A DNA stretch of 64,000 nucleotides, from assembly GCF_002723935.1 (NCBI RefSeq), contig NZ_BEWM01000002.1, forward strand, positions 1 through 64,000, read 5' to 3'. This DNA is from Gluconobacter cerinus (lineage in GTDB: Bacteria > Pseudomonadota > Alphaproteobacteria > Acetobacterales > Acetobacteraceae). Positions 36,127-44,627 of this stretch are shown one piece after another. The translations under genes and the position numbers were made by a program. The notes under the pieces were generated by a model. The model was not told the origin of the DNA. It worked only from the letters and a program-made list of their open reading frames with translations, and did not search any database. Position 1 is the stretch's first letter; each line of letters starts with the position of its first letter.

Positions 36127-36176
36127 GAGTAGGCTTCTCTTTCCAGTTTCAGGGGTACCCCCGCTCCGCCCACTCC

Positions 36177-36851
36177 TTATTCCAGGCCGGGGTCGGCTGC
36201 GGGAGGAGGCAAGGACGGTCCGGCTGATGCCGGTGGTGCGGGAGGCACAAGAGACTGCGCACCACCAGAAGGTGGCGCGAGAGGAATCGGTGCGTGGCTG
36301 TCTGGCGCCAGCGGAACCGCTCCTCCTTCAGATGATGATGAAGAACCGGACTGGTCGGTCCCCCCTTCATCTTCCGTTGCTGTCGTACCGGCCAGTTGAG
36401 GCGCTTTTATGACGGGCAGCGGTCCAGCGTCCGGCGCAACACGATCTCCCGTGCACGCCACAACACGCACATCATAAAGCGAACTGCCATAAGTCCCGAG
36501 AGATGGCTCATTCTGCAACATCCATCCGTCGAAGGGTGGTCGAGCCGAATCTCCCGAATCACGCAGGTGCAGCAACGCACCAGAGTCAGCCGGCAATGTT
36601 TCCGGACGACTGACACACGCCTCAACAGCAACCGAAAGCGTTCGGTAGGAGGCATTTGCACCCACCGGGATCGTCAGCGTTTCAATATGGGCATCCAGCC
36701 GATCCAGAACACGAATGACAGCCTGTGTCCGCCCCTGCCAGGTATTAGCCGGGTACATCGCCGGGGGGGCAACCCCTACAGCGGCAGACGCCGATGACGT
36801 TACAGACAGAGCCAGAAGAGCCGCACCGGCAAACAGGAACCGATTGGTCAT
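36177..36851 (-). CDS. DUF2155 exported protein with Pro/Ser-rich tail
   Basis: A 224-residue protein. Residues 1-23 are a signal peptide ending SASAA. Residues about 40-135 are a DUF2155 domain: VIRVLDRLDAHIETLTIPVG, YRTLSVAVEACVSRPETLP and FDGWMLQNEPSLG. From about residue 150 to the end it is a low-complexity Pro/Ser/Gly/Ala tail, likely unstructured. Function unknown; in alphaproteobacteria it commonly follows NADH-dehydrogenase-like or mlaD genes. ATG 36851 lies just after the 73-residue gene, so mlaD, that gene and this one appear cotranscribed. Confidence 0.8.
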   Translation of the reverse strand: MTNRFLFAGAALLALSVTSSASAAVGVAPPAMYPANTWQGRTQAVIRVLDRLDAHIETLTIPVGANASYRTLSVAVEACVSRPETLPADSGALLHLRDSGDSARPPFDGWMLQNEPSLGTYGSSLYDVRVVACTGDRVAPDAGPLPVIKAPQLAGTTATEDEGGTDQSGSSSSSEGGAVPLAPDSHAPIPLAPPSGGAQSLVPPAPPASAGPSLPPPAADPGLE

Positions 36852-36853
36852 GA

Positions 36854-37075
36854 TCAGGCGTTTCCTTGGGATTTCGGGTCCACGAGATCGGCAAGCATGG
36901 CGATGAAGGACTGGCGCATGGCATCTGGGGAAACACCCATCAGAATACCGTCCTCAAACGCATCCTGCAGGGTCTGACGCAATTCGGCATCATTTTCTCT
37001 CAGCACGCGCACTTTCTCGACGCAGGCCACTGGCTGCCCATCACGATCCAGCCAGGGAAAGTCCTCGGAACTCAC
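36854..37075 (-). CDS. small conserved-looking protein, unknown function
   Basis: A 73-residue acidic protein, no membrane helix or signal peptide. It starts GTG 37075, overlapping the mlaD stop by four bases (GTGA), and ends three bases before the DUF2155 start, so its place in a tight operon is the main evidence that it is real. The sequence is predicted helical (VRVLRENDAELRQTLQDAFE, then RQSFIAMLADLVDP). I do not recognise the family. Confidence 0.7.
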   Translation of the reverse strand: MSSEDFPWLDRDGQPVACVEKVRVLRENDAELRQTLQDAFEDGILMGVSPDAMRQSFIAMLADLVDPKSQGNA

Positions 37076-37605
37076 GGCTCGTCTGACAGGCCACCAGCAG
37101 GCTTCTGGGGCTTTTGAGCCTTCTGAAGCGTATCCGTGACCGAAAAGATGAATTTACTCAGAAGCTGCTCAAGACTGATAGATCCCTGCGTCTCCGTCAG
37201 CGCCCCGCCAGCCTTGATAAGAGCGTCAGCGCCACCCGGTGACAGCGCAATGTACTTTCCGCCCAACAGACTGTCAGACGTGACAATAGCGGCAGAATCC
37301 GTTGGCAGCTTCACGTCCGGCGACAGTGTGAACGTCACCTGCGCCTGAAAAGTCTTCGGATCCACGACCTCAGACATCACATGGCCGACGGTAATTCCGG
37401 CCAGACGCACATCTGATCCGACATTCAGACCATCAATCTGGCTGAAAGACGCATGAACCTGGTAGCCACCATCATCATGCCGATGATGACCCAGCATCGC
37501 CAGAACCAGCATTCCGACCAGAAAGACCAGCACCAGAAACCCAGCCAGAAGCTCAAGCCGATCGTGGCGAGCTGCGGCAGGCGCTGTTCCCGTGGCTGCG
37601 CTCAT
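37072..37605 (-). CDS. mlaD: MlaD family outer-membrane lipid asymmetry protein
   Basis: MCE-domain substrate-binding protein of the Mla phospholipid transporter, anchored in the inner membrane and facing the periplasm. The 177-residue product has one N-terminal helix (LLAGFLVLVFLVGMLVLAML) and an MCE domain with QIDGLNVGSDVRLAGITVG and DSLLGGKYIALSPGG. A C-terminal helix follows. ATG 37605 has AAGG at eight bases. The ATPase and permease genes mlaF and mlaE are not here. Confidence 0.88.
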   Translation of the reverse strand: MSAATGTAPAAARHDRLELLAGFLVLVFLVGMLVLAMLGHHRHDDGGYQVHASFSQIDGLNVGSDVRLAGITVGHVMSEVVDPKTFQAQVTFTLSPDVKLPTDSAAIVTSDSLLGGKYIALSPGGADALIKAGGALTETQGSISLEQLLSKFIFSVTDTLQKAQKPQKPAGGLSDEP

Positions 37606-37799
37606 GACATCACCTTCGAAAAAATCATTTTCCTGCACTAGCGGACTCCATCGCCGCAGTCCAACCCTCCCTTTGGAAACAGAGATTATCAGCCTGGGAA
37701 AATGTTATCCCCCATATCCCCATGTTCCCACCCATTAACCCGGCCAAAAGGCACGTTTTCCCGCTTCCGGGCCACCGGAACGCAGCGTAGATTCGCAGC

Positions 37800-39314
37800 A
37801 TGACAGCCCGTCTTCATTGGACCGGCGTTCGCATGAGAACGCTTCGGGTCACCACCGATCCGGACGACAGCGCCACGCGCTCCGTCACCCTTCCGGCCGC
37901 CTGGGAGGATGATGCCGCGCAGGCGCTGGCCCAGATCACGCAAAATGGTGGCCCCATCCGCCTTTCGACGGAAGCGGCGCGTTGGGTTGACACAATTGAT
38001 GCGTGTCCGCCTCTCCCCGGGACGCCAGCCAATGCACCCTCTCCTGCCCGGAGCCTGTCTTATCTTCTGCTGATGCGTCAGCTCGCCCCCAACATTGCCC
38101 TGTGGGAACGTCACCCTGACGAAATTCCAGGTTTTGTTGTGCGACTGTCTGGCTTTGTTCAGGAGGACGGTTTCGCACCAGAGCATTTCGTGGCCTGCCT
38201 GAAGCTGGCCTGCGATTCCCTGCGTCGACTTCACGCAGCAACACGCGTGGAGCGAACAGGTGAGCTGCCACTCTTTGATCTGCCCGCTGATCCGTCAGAA
38301 GAACCCGCAGGCATTATCCTGCTAACGGACCTGGACGCTTGCCTCGCATCCATGGGGCTCGACTACGACAGTGATGCAGGACGAGAAGCCGCCAGAGCCA
38401 TTGCAGCACTGGCCACAAGCATAGCGCATGCAGGCACAAATCTCTCGCTCCCGACCATTCCAGCCTGCGCATCCCTACCGGGGCTACGCGCTCTCGCGGC
38501 AGAGGCCTGCGCGGCCATGGAAGGCCAGCATCTTTCCCCTGTGGAAACGGGGTTTTCCGGACCCGGGCCTGTCGACGCACTTCTAGGTGTTGAATCCTGC
38601 GGGTTGGCGCCGGTCTTTTCGCCTCTACGAAGCGATGGACATCTCCGCGCCTCGACCCTTGCCCGATTGGCTTACAGAGGCCTGACGCCCGAATCCGCCC
38701 TTGCAATGGCGCTTGCTGGTGAAGCTCCCCTTCCTCCGACAAGGCCGGAAGCCCATGCCGCCATGCATAAGGCCATGGAACGCTCCGTCGATTTTCTTCC
38801 GGAGTTGCCAGAACCCGAACTGGCGAATCTGCGGGCCAGACTGGAACGGGGCGCTCGGCGTCAGCTTCCAATGCGTCAAACCGGCTTCACTCAACGTACT
38901 GCTGTCGGCGGTCACAGTCTCTTCATGCGCACGAGCGAGTTTGAAGATGGCACCCTGGGTGAAGTCAGCATCATCCCGACCCGAGAAACGCCAATGGCCC
39001 GGGGTTTAATGGATTGTCTCGGGCAGGCTGTCAGCATTGGTCTTCAATTTGGCGCGCCGCTGGACGCTTTTGTCGAACGATTCGCTTATACCCGCTTCGG
39101 GCCTGCGGGTACGGTCGAAGGTGATCCGGGCGCAGCCTATGCATCGTCGATGCTCGATTACGCCTTCCGAACACTTTCGGAGGCTTATCTCGGGCAGCAC
39201 ATGCCAGACGCACCACAGATTGAACCCAACGCGGAAGATACATCTCCTATGTTGCCGTTCGATCATTCGTCGGGCGATACACCCCGCGGTCGACGCCTCA
39301 GACTGGTGAGTTGA
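37800..39314 (+). CDS. TSCPD-domain protein derived from class II ribonucleotide reductase
   Basis: A 504-residue protein. The last 130 residues closely resemble the C-terminal TSCPD region of B12-dependent ribonucleotide reductase NrdJ: GFTQRTAVGGHSLFMRTSEF, EDGTLGEVSI, ISIGLQFGAPLDAFVERFAY, TRFGPAGTVEG and SSMLDYAFRTLSEAYLG. Just before it, ESCGLAPVFSPL may be a faded form of the reductase CDTTGIEPDFAL segment. The first 250 residues show no reductase catalytic motif that I can see. It may be a degenerate, repurposed or regulatory protein. ATG 37800 is used; an ATG 11 codons later is possible. It is divergent from mlaD and lies upstream of the F0 operon. Confidence 0.72.
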   Translation: MTARLHWTGVRMRTLRVTTDPDDSATRSVTLPAAWEDDAAQALAQITQNGGPIRLSTEAARWVDTIDACPPLPGTPANAPSPARSLSYLLLMRQLAPNIALWERHPDEIPGFVVRLSGFVQEDGFAPEHFVACLKLACDSLRRLHAATRVERTGELPLFDLPADPSEEPAGIILLTDLDACLASMGLDYDSDAGREAARAIAALATSIAHAGTNLSLPTIPACASLPGLRALAAEACAAMEGQHLSPVETGFSGPGPVDALLGVESCGLAPVFSPLRSDGHLRASTLARLAYRGLTPESALAMALAGEAPLPPTRPEAHAAMHKAMERSVDFLPELPEPELANLRARLERGARRQLPMRQTGFTQRTAVGGHSLFMRTSEFEDGTLGEVSIIPTRETPMARGLMDCLGQAVSIGLQFGAPLDAFVERFAYTRFGPAGTVEGDPGAAYASSMLDYAFRTLSEAYLGQHMPDAPQIEPNAEDTSPMLPFDHSSGDTPRGRRLRLVS

Positions 39315-39382
39315 TGAAAATATGGCGTCTTCCGACGTCTACGCTGCTGGAATACATTGACAGCCTGCGGACACGTCGGTAG
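39314..39382 (+). CDS. possible 22-residue ORF coupled to the TSCPD gene
   Basis: ATG at 39314 overlaps the preceding stop by one base (TGATG), the usual layout of coupled genes. It encodes MKIWRLPTSTLLEYIDSLRT, then RR and a TAG stop. It is too short for any family call and could be chance. It lies in the 145-bp gap before atpI; no clear promoter for the F0 operon was found in the rest of the gap. Confidence 0.3.
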   Translation: MKIWRLPTSTLLEYIDSLRTRR

Positions 39383-39459
39383 CTAGCGCCTGCGCTGAGA
39401 AGGAATCCGGTCATTGTGCCCGGTGGACAGGATGCGCACAGGGTAAGGGATCAGACAGC

Positions 39460-39828
39460 GTGGGACACGCCCCTTCCGACGAGGATGACAGCTTTGATGT
39501 GCGCCTGAAGCGCGCAAGCAAAAAGCTTGATCCCCACTCGGAAGAGTTTTCCACAAAGTCCTCCGATGAAGATGCGGGTTCTATCGCATCTTTCGGGGTT
39601 GCGATCCGGGTCGGAACGGAGCTCGTAGCCGGTCTGGCGGTTGGTGTGGCATTAGGCTACGCTCTTGACCGCTGGCTAGGTTACAGGGTTCTTTTCCTTC
39701 TGATTTTTGCCCTGCTAGGTTTTGGTGCCGGCATGATGAATGTCTGGCGGGTTTTGAATGGGCCGGGCATGGTGCCCGAGCTGAAAGATGACGGGAGAAG
39801 CCAGCGTGGCAGCCGGATCGACGATTGA
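39460..39828 (+). CDS. atpI: F0F1 ATP synthase-associated protein AtpI
   Basis: A 122-residue AtpI/AtpZ-type membrane protein thought to help c-ring assembly. An acidic/basic N-terminal region precedes two helices (GVAIRVGTELVAGLAVGVAL and VLFLLIFALLGFGAGMMNVW). The start is GTG 39460. It leads the F0 operon, and its 3' end overlaps atpB. This position is standard for atpI. Confidence 0.86.
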   Translation: MGHAPSDEDDSFDVRLKRASKKLDPHSEEFSTKSSDEDAGSIASFGVAIRVGTELVAGLAVGVALGYALDRWLGYRVLFLLIFALLGFGAGMMNVWRVLNGPGMVPELKDDGRSQRGSRIDD

Positions 39829-40555
39829 CGCGCTCGGACAGTTCGAGCTCCATCCGGTTCTCGGATCTCTGGGCGAAGCTCTGCGGTTCTCACAGTCTCC
39901 ACTGTTCATGCTGATCGCCGTTGTGTTGGTGCTCGCATTCCTCTTCATCGGAATGCGCCCAGCCTCCGTCGTTCCTGGCCGTCTTCAGGCCGCAGCCGAA
40001 ATTGGTTACGACTTCATTCATGACCTTGCCATCGGCACGATGGGTGAAGAAGGCGCTGCTTTCTTCCCGTTCGTGTTCGCTCTGTTCTTCTTCATTCTCG
40101 CCGGCAACTACCTCGGCCTGCTTCCCTTCTCCTTCACCTATACAAGCCATATCGCAGTGACACTTGCGCTGGCCGTAACGGTGTTCGTGATCTCGATCCT
40201 GGCTTCCCTGCGCTTTCAGGGTCTGGGTTTCTTCAAGCACTTCATGCCAGCCGGCGCCCCTGTGTGGCTGTCGCCGCTGCTCGTGCCGATCGAGATCCTT
40301 TCTTTTCTTTCTCGCCCCGTCAGCCTGTCGATCCGTCTGTTCGCCAACATGGTGGCCGGTCACGTTCTGCTCGAGGTGTTTGCCGGCTTCACAATCATGC
40401 TCGCCGGTCTGGGCTTCTTCGGTCATATCCTGGCCGTTGCCCCGATCGCGATCAACATTGCGCTGACGGCTCTGGAATTGCTGGTGGGTGTGCTTCAGGC
40501 ATACGTTTTCGCCATTCTCACCTGCATCTATCTGCGCGAGGCCGTCGCTCACTGA
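39788..40555 (+). CDS. atpB: ATP synthase F0 subunit a
   Basis: Proton-channel stator subunit of F0 in the inner membrane. The 255-residue product has about six helices; the essential Arg lies in SLSIRLFANMVAGHVLLEVF, and ALTALELLVGVLQAYVFAIL is the last channel helix. ATG 39788 overlaps atpI by 41 bases; GTG 39806 has a better GGGAG at eight bases and may be the true start, giving 249 residues. Second gene of the F0 operon. Confidence 0.95.
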   Translation: MTGEASVAAGSTIDALGQFELHPVLGSLGEALRFSQSPLFMLIAVVLVLAFLFIGMRPASVVPGRLQAAAEIGYDFIHDLAIGTMGEEGAAFFPFVFALFFFILAGNYLGLLPFSFTYTSHIAVTLALAVTVFVISILASLRFQGLGFFKHFMPAGAPVWLSPLLVPIEILSFLSRPVSLSIRLFANMVAGHVLLEVFAGFTIMLAGLGFFGHILAVAPIAINIALTALELLVGVLQAYVFAILTCIYLREAVAH

Positions 40556-40601
40556 GCGCGGTTTTGCACAACCCCTGTATCGACCCTAAAGGAACCTGAC
40601 C

Positions 40602-40826
40602 ATGGACGTTCAAGCCGCTCGTGACATCGGCGCCGGTATTGCAGTAATCGCCCTCGCAGGCGTCGGCATCGGCCTCGGAAACATCTTCTCGACGCTCGTG
40701 AGCTCCATCGCTCGCAACCCGGCTTCCCGCCCGCACGTTTTCGGCCTCGGCATGCTCGGCTTTGCGCTGACGGAAGCCGTTGCTCTGTTCGCGCTGCTGA
40801 TCGCCTTCCTGATCCTGTTCGCCTGA
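40602..40826 (+). CDS. atpE: ATP synthase F0 subunit c
   Basis: A 74-residue hairpin of the c-ring. Helix 1 is [19 protein letters not shown] with the Gly-rich packing motif, the loop is ARNPASRP, and helix 2 [19 protein letters not shown] carries the proton-binding Glu. No ligands typical of sodium-binding c subunits are evident next to the Glu. Start codon ATG; AAAGGA lies eight bases upstream. Confidence 0.96.
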   Translation: MDVQAARDIGAGIAVIALAGVGIGLGNIFSTLVSSIARNPASRPHVFGLGMLGFALTEAVALFALLIAFLILFA

Positions 40827-40834
40827 GGTCGAAC

Positions 40835-41395
40835 ATGCACCGCACGCCACGTCTTTTCCTGTTCGCCGCTCCGCTGGCGGCTGTGCCGGGCCGAGCTGTG
40901 GCTGCGGGCATGCCGCAGCTGAACGTCCATGATCCGCTGCTGATCGGACAGGTCGCTTGGGGAGCCGTCATTTTTGCCGGCTTCTATGTCGTCCTCAGCC
41001 GTTCCGCTCTGCCGCGGATCGAGCGCGTGCTGTCGAACCGACGCACCCGCATCCAGAACGACCTCGATATTGCCCGCCGTGCGAAAGCCGAGTCCGACCG
41101 CGCAAGCGCCGAACTCCTGAGCACCCGCCATGAAGCGGCCGCACAGGCCCGGGCCAATGTAGAGCGCATCCAGAATGAGGCTCGCCTCAGCGCTGAAACG
41201 CATGCACGGGAAACCGCAAAGCGTCTCGAAGCTGAAGTTGCAAACGCCGAAGCCCGGATTGCCCAGTCCCGCGAGCAGGCTCTTTCCAGCCTCCCCGCGA
41301 TTGCAACTGGTACCGCTCAGAACCTGGTCTCCCGTCTGATCGGGGAACAGGATGAACAGACTGTCGCCAGCGCCGTGAAACGCGTCAGCGCCTAA
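40835..41395 (+). CDS. ATP synthase F0 subunit b' (AtpF2/AtpG type)
   Basis: A 186-residue peripheral-stalk subunit. It has one membrane helix (VAWGAVIFAGFYVVLSRSAL) and a long Ala/Arg/Glu-rich coiled coil up to about residue 150. The first 24 residues (HRTPRLFLFAAPLAAVPGRA, then VAAG) look like a cleavable signal peptide, as found in some alphaproteobacterial b' subunits. It pairs with b from the next gene. Starts eight bases after atpE. Confidence 0.88.
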   Translation: MHRTPRLFLFAAPLAAVPGRAVAAGMPQLNVHDPLLIGQVAWGAVIFAGFYVVLSRSALPRIERVLSNRRTRIQNDLDIARRAKAESDRASAELLSTRHEAAAQARANVERIQNEARLSAETHARETAKRLEAEVANAEARIAQSREQALSSLPAIATGTAQNLVSRLIGEQDEQTVASAVKRVSA

Positions 41396-41405
41396 GGAGA
41401 CGACG

Positions 41406-41906
41406 ATGTTCCAAGAACCCCGTTTCTGGACTGCCCTGGCATTTGTCCTCTTCTTCGTGATCTTTGGTCGCAAGCTCTGGGCCGTCATCACGAGCCATCT
41501 TGATGCCCGTGCAGAAGGCGTTCGCCGCGATCTGGACGAGGCAGCCCGTCTCCGCCGTGAGGCAGAGCAGATGCTCGAAGATGCGACCCGCGAGCGTGAG
41601 AAGACGCTGGCAGAAACGCAGGCCATGATTGCCCGCTCAGAGACGGAAGCTGCTGCTCTGGCAGAACGCGCCCGTCACGAAGCAGAAGCAGCAGCCGGCC
41701 GTTACGAGAAGATGGCGCACGACCGGATTGAAGCCGCAGAGCGCGCTGCAATCCGTGAAGTTCAAGAGCGCGCAACAGCCATTGCCATCTCAGCAGCTCG
41801 CGATGTTGTGGCCTCCCGTCTTTCCGAAAGCCCGGACGTTGCTGCTCAGCTGATTGAGCAGAGCATTCAGAATCTTCCTGAAGCGCTGCGCCGTTCTGCG
41901 GCCTGA
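41406..41906 (+). CDS. atpF: ATP synthase F0 subunit b
   Basis: A 166-residue stalk subunit: N-terminal helix FWTALAFVLFFVIFGRKLWA, then an unbroken charged coiled coil (LDEAARLRREAEQMLEDATR onward) that dimerises with b' and holds F1 through delta. It is the last subunit gene in the operon. F1 genes (atpHAGDC) are absent downstream, where a GT2 gene follows after four bases. AGGAGA precedes the ATG. Confidence 0.93.
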   Translation: MFQEPRFWTALAFVLFFVIFGRKLWAVITSHLDARAEGVRRDLDEAARLRREAEQMLEDATREREKTLAETQAMIARSETEAAALAERARHEAEAAAGRYEKMAHDRIEAAERAAIREVQERATAIAISAARDVVASRLSESPDVAAQLIEQSIQNLPEALRRSAA

Positions 41907-41910
41907 GTTT

Positions 41911-42663
41911 ATGACATCCGTCCGCCCATCCCAGACTCCTGTGACGCTTTCCATTGTCATGGCAGTCCTGAATGAGGCGGACAATATTCTACCTGTCTGT
42001 CAGGAACTCGCTGGAGTTCTTGATGGCTTCCCGGAAAATACTGAAATTCTCGCCATCGACGATGGCAGTACAGATGCCACTGTCGAAAAGCTTCTTGAAG
42101 CACGACGTCAGTATCTTCCAAATCTCAGAATTCTTAGTCACCCACAGCGCCTTGGCAAATCTGCTGCTCTGAGAACCGGAGCAACAGCCGCTCATGGCGA
42201 ATGGATGGCGACCATTGATGGCGATGGTCAAGACGATCCTTCTTCCATCATCCGCATGCTTGAGCTGGCACGTTCAGCCAATTCCAAGCCGCCGCTGGTG
42301 GTTGGTGTCCGTCGAAAAAGGAATGACCGTCTCTCCCGGCGCGTTGCGACGAAGCTGGCCAACGGCTTGCGCCGTCGCCTTCTGAATGATGGTTGCCCGG
42401 ACACCGGGGCGCCTCTCAAGCTTTTCTCTCGTGAGATGTTCCTGCGTATTCCGCAGTTTGAGGGTGTACACCGCTTTCTACCGGCCCTCCTTGGACACTA
42501 TGGCGCCCCGCTGATCTGCCATGAAGTTCAGCACCGTGCTCGTCTGCACGGCTCATCAAAATACACCAACTTCAATCGGGCTCTTGTTGGCATCCGTGAT
42601 CTTCTGGGTGTCATGTGGCTGCAAAACCGAACCCACCTGCCCGATCGTCTGACCGAACACTGA
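41911..42663 (+). CDS. family 2 glycosyltransferase, dolichol-phosphate-mannose-synthase-like
   Basis: A 250-residue GT2 enzyme, probably moving a sugar to polyprenyl phosphate on the cytoplasmic face. The start LSIVMAVLNEADNI, the EILAIDDGSTDATV motif, the IDGDGQDDPSSI metal site and GVRRKRNDRLSRRVATKLAN match the DPM1/ArnC group. The two C-terminal membrane helices of ArnC are absent. ATG 41911 lies four bases after atpF, so it may be read through from the F0 operon. The following gene encodes an ArnT-like transferase that uses polyprenyl-linked sugars, so the pair may work in sequence. Confidence 0.85.
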   Translation: MTSVRPSQTPVTLSIVMAVLNEADNILPVCQELAGVLDGFPENTEILAIDDGSTDATVEKLLEARRQYLPNLRILSHPQRLGKSAALRTGATAAHGEWMATIDGDGQDDPSSIIRMLELARSANSKPPLVVGVRRKRNDRLSRRVATKLANGLRRRLLNDGCPDTGAPLKLFSREMFLRIPQFEGVHRFLPALLGHYGAPLICHEVQHRARLHGSSKYTNFNRALVGIRDLLGVMWLQNRTHLPDRLTEH

Positions 42664-42738
42664 TCCATCCTTTAACAGGATGGCCTTTCAGACACTTTCC
42701 GGCCACCATTCTCTGATGGACCGGAACGGAGCCTCTGC

Positions 42739-44391
42739 ATGAAACTGACATTCCGGCATTATGCCCTCCTCGGGCTAGTGACCTTTCTGCTTGCCTTGCC
42801 GGGACGCATGACATTGCCCCCGCTGGATCGTGACGAACCACGTTATATGGAAGCGTCAGAGCAGATGCTCACGTCCGGAAATTTCGTAGACGTCCGCTTT
42901 CAGGACAAACCACGCTATTTGCAGCCGGCTGGCATCTACTGGCTTGAAGCCTCTTCAGCAAAAATTGCGGAAGAACTCTTTGGCTCAGACGTTCTTCGAA
43001 AAACCTGGCCCTATCGCATTCCAAGCCTCATAGCCGCCGCCCTTATCATCCCCCTGACAGCCTGGATGGGAAGCGCACTTTTCGGAGCCGTTACCGGTCT
43101 GATGGCTGCGGGCCTCCTGATGGTTTCGACGCTCTTTGTTGCCGAAAGCCATATGGCAACAATCGATACAGTCCTACTCCTAGATATCCTGTGCTTTGAA
43201 GCAATGCTTCTGAGGGCATTTCTCGATCGTCAGAAGAACAGTCCGACATCCGTCTGGGTTGCCTGTGGTTACTGGCTGGCGTTGGGCGTCGGCCTAATGC
43301 TCAAGGGCCCTGTTGTTCTCATTCCAGGCTTTTGTACCCCACTGGCCCTATGGGCTGTCGAACGTGATCGAGAATGGTGGTCCAGACTGCGTCCACGCTG
43401 GGGTTGGCTGCTCATGCTTGCCGTAGTCGTTCCGTGGTGTGTCGCGATTGATGTTGTCAGTCATGGGGACTTCTTTTCACGCGCCATTGGCCGTAACTTT
43501 CTGGGGAAAGTGGCACATGGCCAGGAAGCTCACGGCCTACCACCAGGATTCCATCTTATTGTTTTTGCGCTGGCATTCTGGCCTGGATCTTTTTTTGCTG
43601 CTTTGGCAATTCCGTCAGTCTGGAAAAATCGCAAACTGCCTCAGGTCCGGTTTTTGCTGAGCTGGATTATCCCGCACTGGCTGGTCTTTGAACTAATCGC
43701 CACGAAGCTTCCGCATTACGTGCTCCCCACATATCCGGCCATTGCAATCCTGACTGCCGCGGCTCTAACGATTTGGGGTCGTCCAGCTCTTTCCAAATGG
43801 AGCAAAATCGCTCTCGGATTCTACGGCGTAATATGGGCCGCAGTTGGCTTGGCCTTCTGTTTCGCTGGCACGGTCGTGCTGTACAAAATGCAGCATATGC
43901 TTTCGATCCGCGAATGCCTGGCGCTCTGCGGAGCCCTCCCTCTCATGGGAGGAGCAATTCTTCTTTTAATCCGCAATCATCGGCAGCAGGCAGCGTTTTG
44001 CGCGATGGGTGCCGCTGTCATTGCACAAGCCGGCCTCTTCCTGGCTGTAATCCCCAACCTGCAAACCATTCGCCTGGCTCCCCGAGTGGCTGCACTCTTT
44101 GAAGACGTGAAGCCATGCGCTCAAACTGTGCTGGTTTCGACATCCTATTCAGAGCCAAGCCTGGTTTTCCTGGTGGGTGAACACACGCAGTTGATTGGCC
44201 CAGAAGCCGCGGCAGCTTATCTCTACCAGAATCCTCGCTGCACACTCGCTCTGGTAGACCGAAAGGATGAAAAGACCTTTCGGGATGCATTGAACCGAAC
44301 CAACCTCAGCATCGTAGAATATGGCCGTATTCAAGGCCTGAACTACTCAAACGGTCATCGTCTTGACCTGGGCATGTTCGCCCCAGACTAA
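42739..44391 (+). CDS. ArnT-like membrane glycosyltransferase (GT39/GT83)
   Basis: A 550-residue integral membrane protein with about 11-13 helices. The first periplasmic loop has PPLDRDEPRYMEASEQMLTS with the catalytic Asp-Glu pair, then FQDKPRYLQPAGIYWLEA, the hallmark of ArnT-type transferases that move a sugar from undecaprenyl phosphate to lipid A or another acceptor in the periplasm. LKGPVVLIPGF and HYVLPTYPAIAIL are also typical. The sugar is not identifiable; L-Ara4N synthesis genes are not nearby. Starts 75 bases after the GT2 gene. Confidence 0.86.
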   Translation: MKLTFRHYALLGLVTFLLALPGRMTLPPLDRDEPRYMEASEQMLTSGNFVDVRFQDKPRYLQPAGIYWLEASSAKIAEELFGSDVLRKTWPYRIPSLIAAALIIPLTAWMGSALFGAVTGLMAAGLLMVSTLFVAESHMATIDTVLLLDILCFEAMLLRAFLDRQKNSPTSVWVACGYWLALGVGLMLKGPVVLIPGFCTPLALWAVERDREWWSRLRPRWGWLLMLAVVVPWCVAIDVVSHGDFFSRAIGRNFLGKVAHGQEAHGLPPGFHLIVFALAFWPGSFFAALAIPSVWKNRKLPQVRFLLSWIIPHWLVFELIATKLPHYVLPTYPAIAILTAAALTIWGRPALSKWSKIALGFYGVIWAAVGLAFCFAGTVVLYKMQHMLSIRECLALCGALPLMGGAILLLIRNHRQQAAFCAMGAAVIAQAGLFLAVIPNLQTIRLAPRVAALFEDVKPCAQTVLVSTSYSEPSLVFLVGEHTQLIGPEAAAAYLYQNPRCTLALVDRKDEKTFRDALNRTNLSIVEYGRIQGLNYSNGHRLDLGMFAPD

Positions 44392-44408
44392 ATTCCCGGA
44401 AATTGCCA

Positions 44409-44484
44409 TGGTGGAGCTGAGGGGAATCGAACCCCTGACCTCCTCATTGCGAACGAGGCGCTCTCCCAACTGAGCTACAGCCCC
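44409..44484 (-). tRNA. tRNA-Ala (anticodon CGC)
   Basis: Acceptor ggggctg pairs with cagctcc including the G3:U70 wobble that marks alanine tRNAs; discriminator A, encoded CCA. The anticodon loop is TTCGCAA with CGC at 44449-44451, reading GCG. The T arm is aggggttcgattcccct. The anticodon stem closes with a G-U pair. Confidence 0.95.
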
Positions 44485-44627
44485 ATGGCACTTTTGATAG
44501 TTCCCATCAGCCCGGTTTCTGTCAAGCAATCCGGATGAGGTTGTCCTGTCTCGCCGAGGCAGATACAAAACCTGTTCCTGGCTGGCCGCTTACCCGGTCT
44601 TCCGCGTTTTCCGACGAGGTTTTCAGC

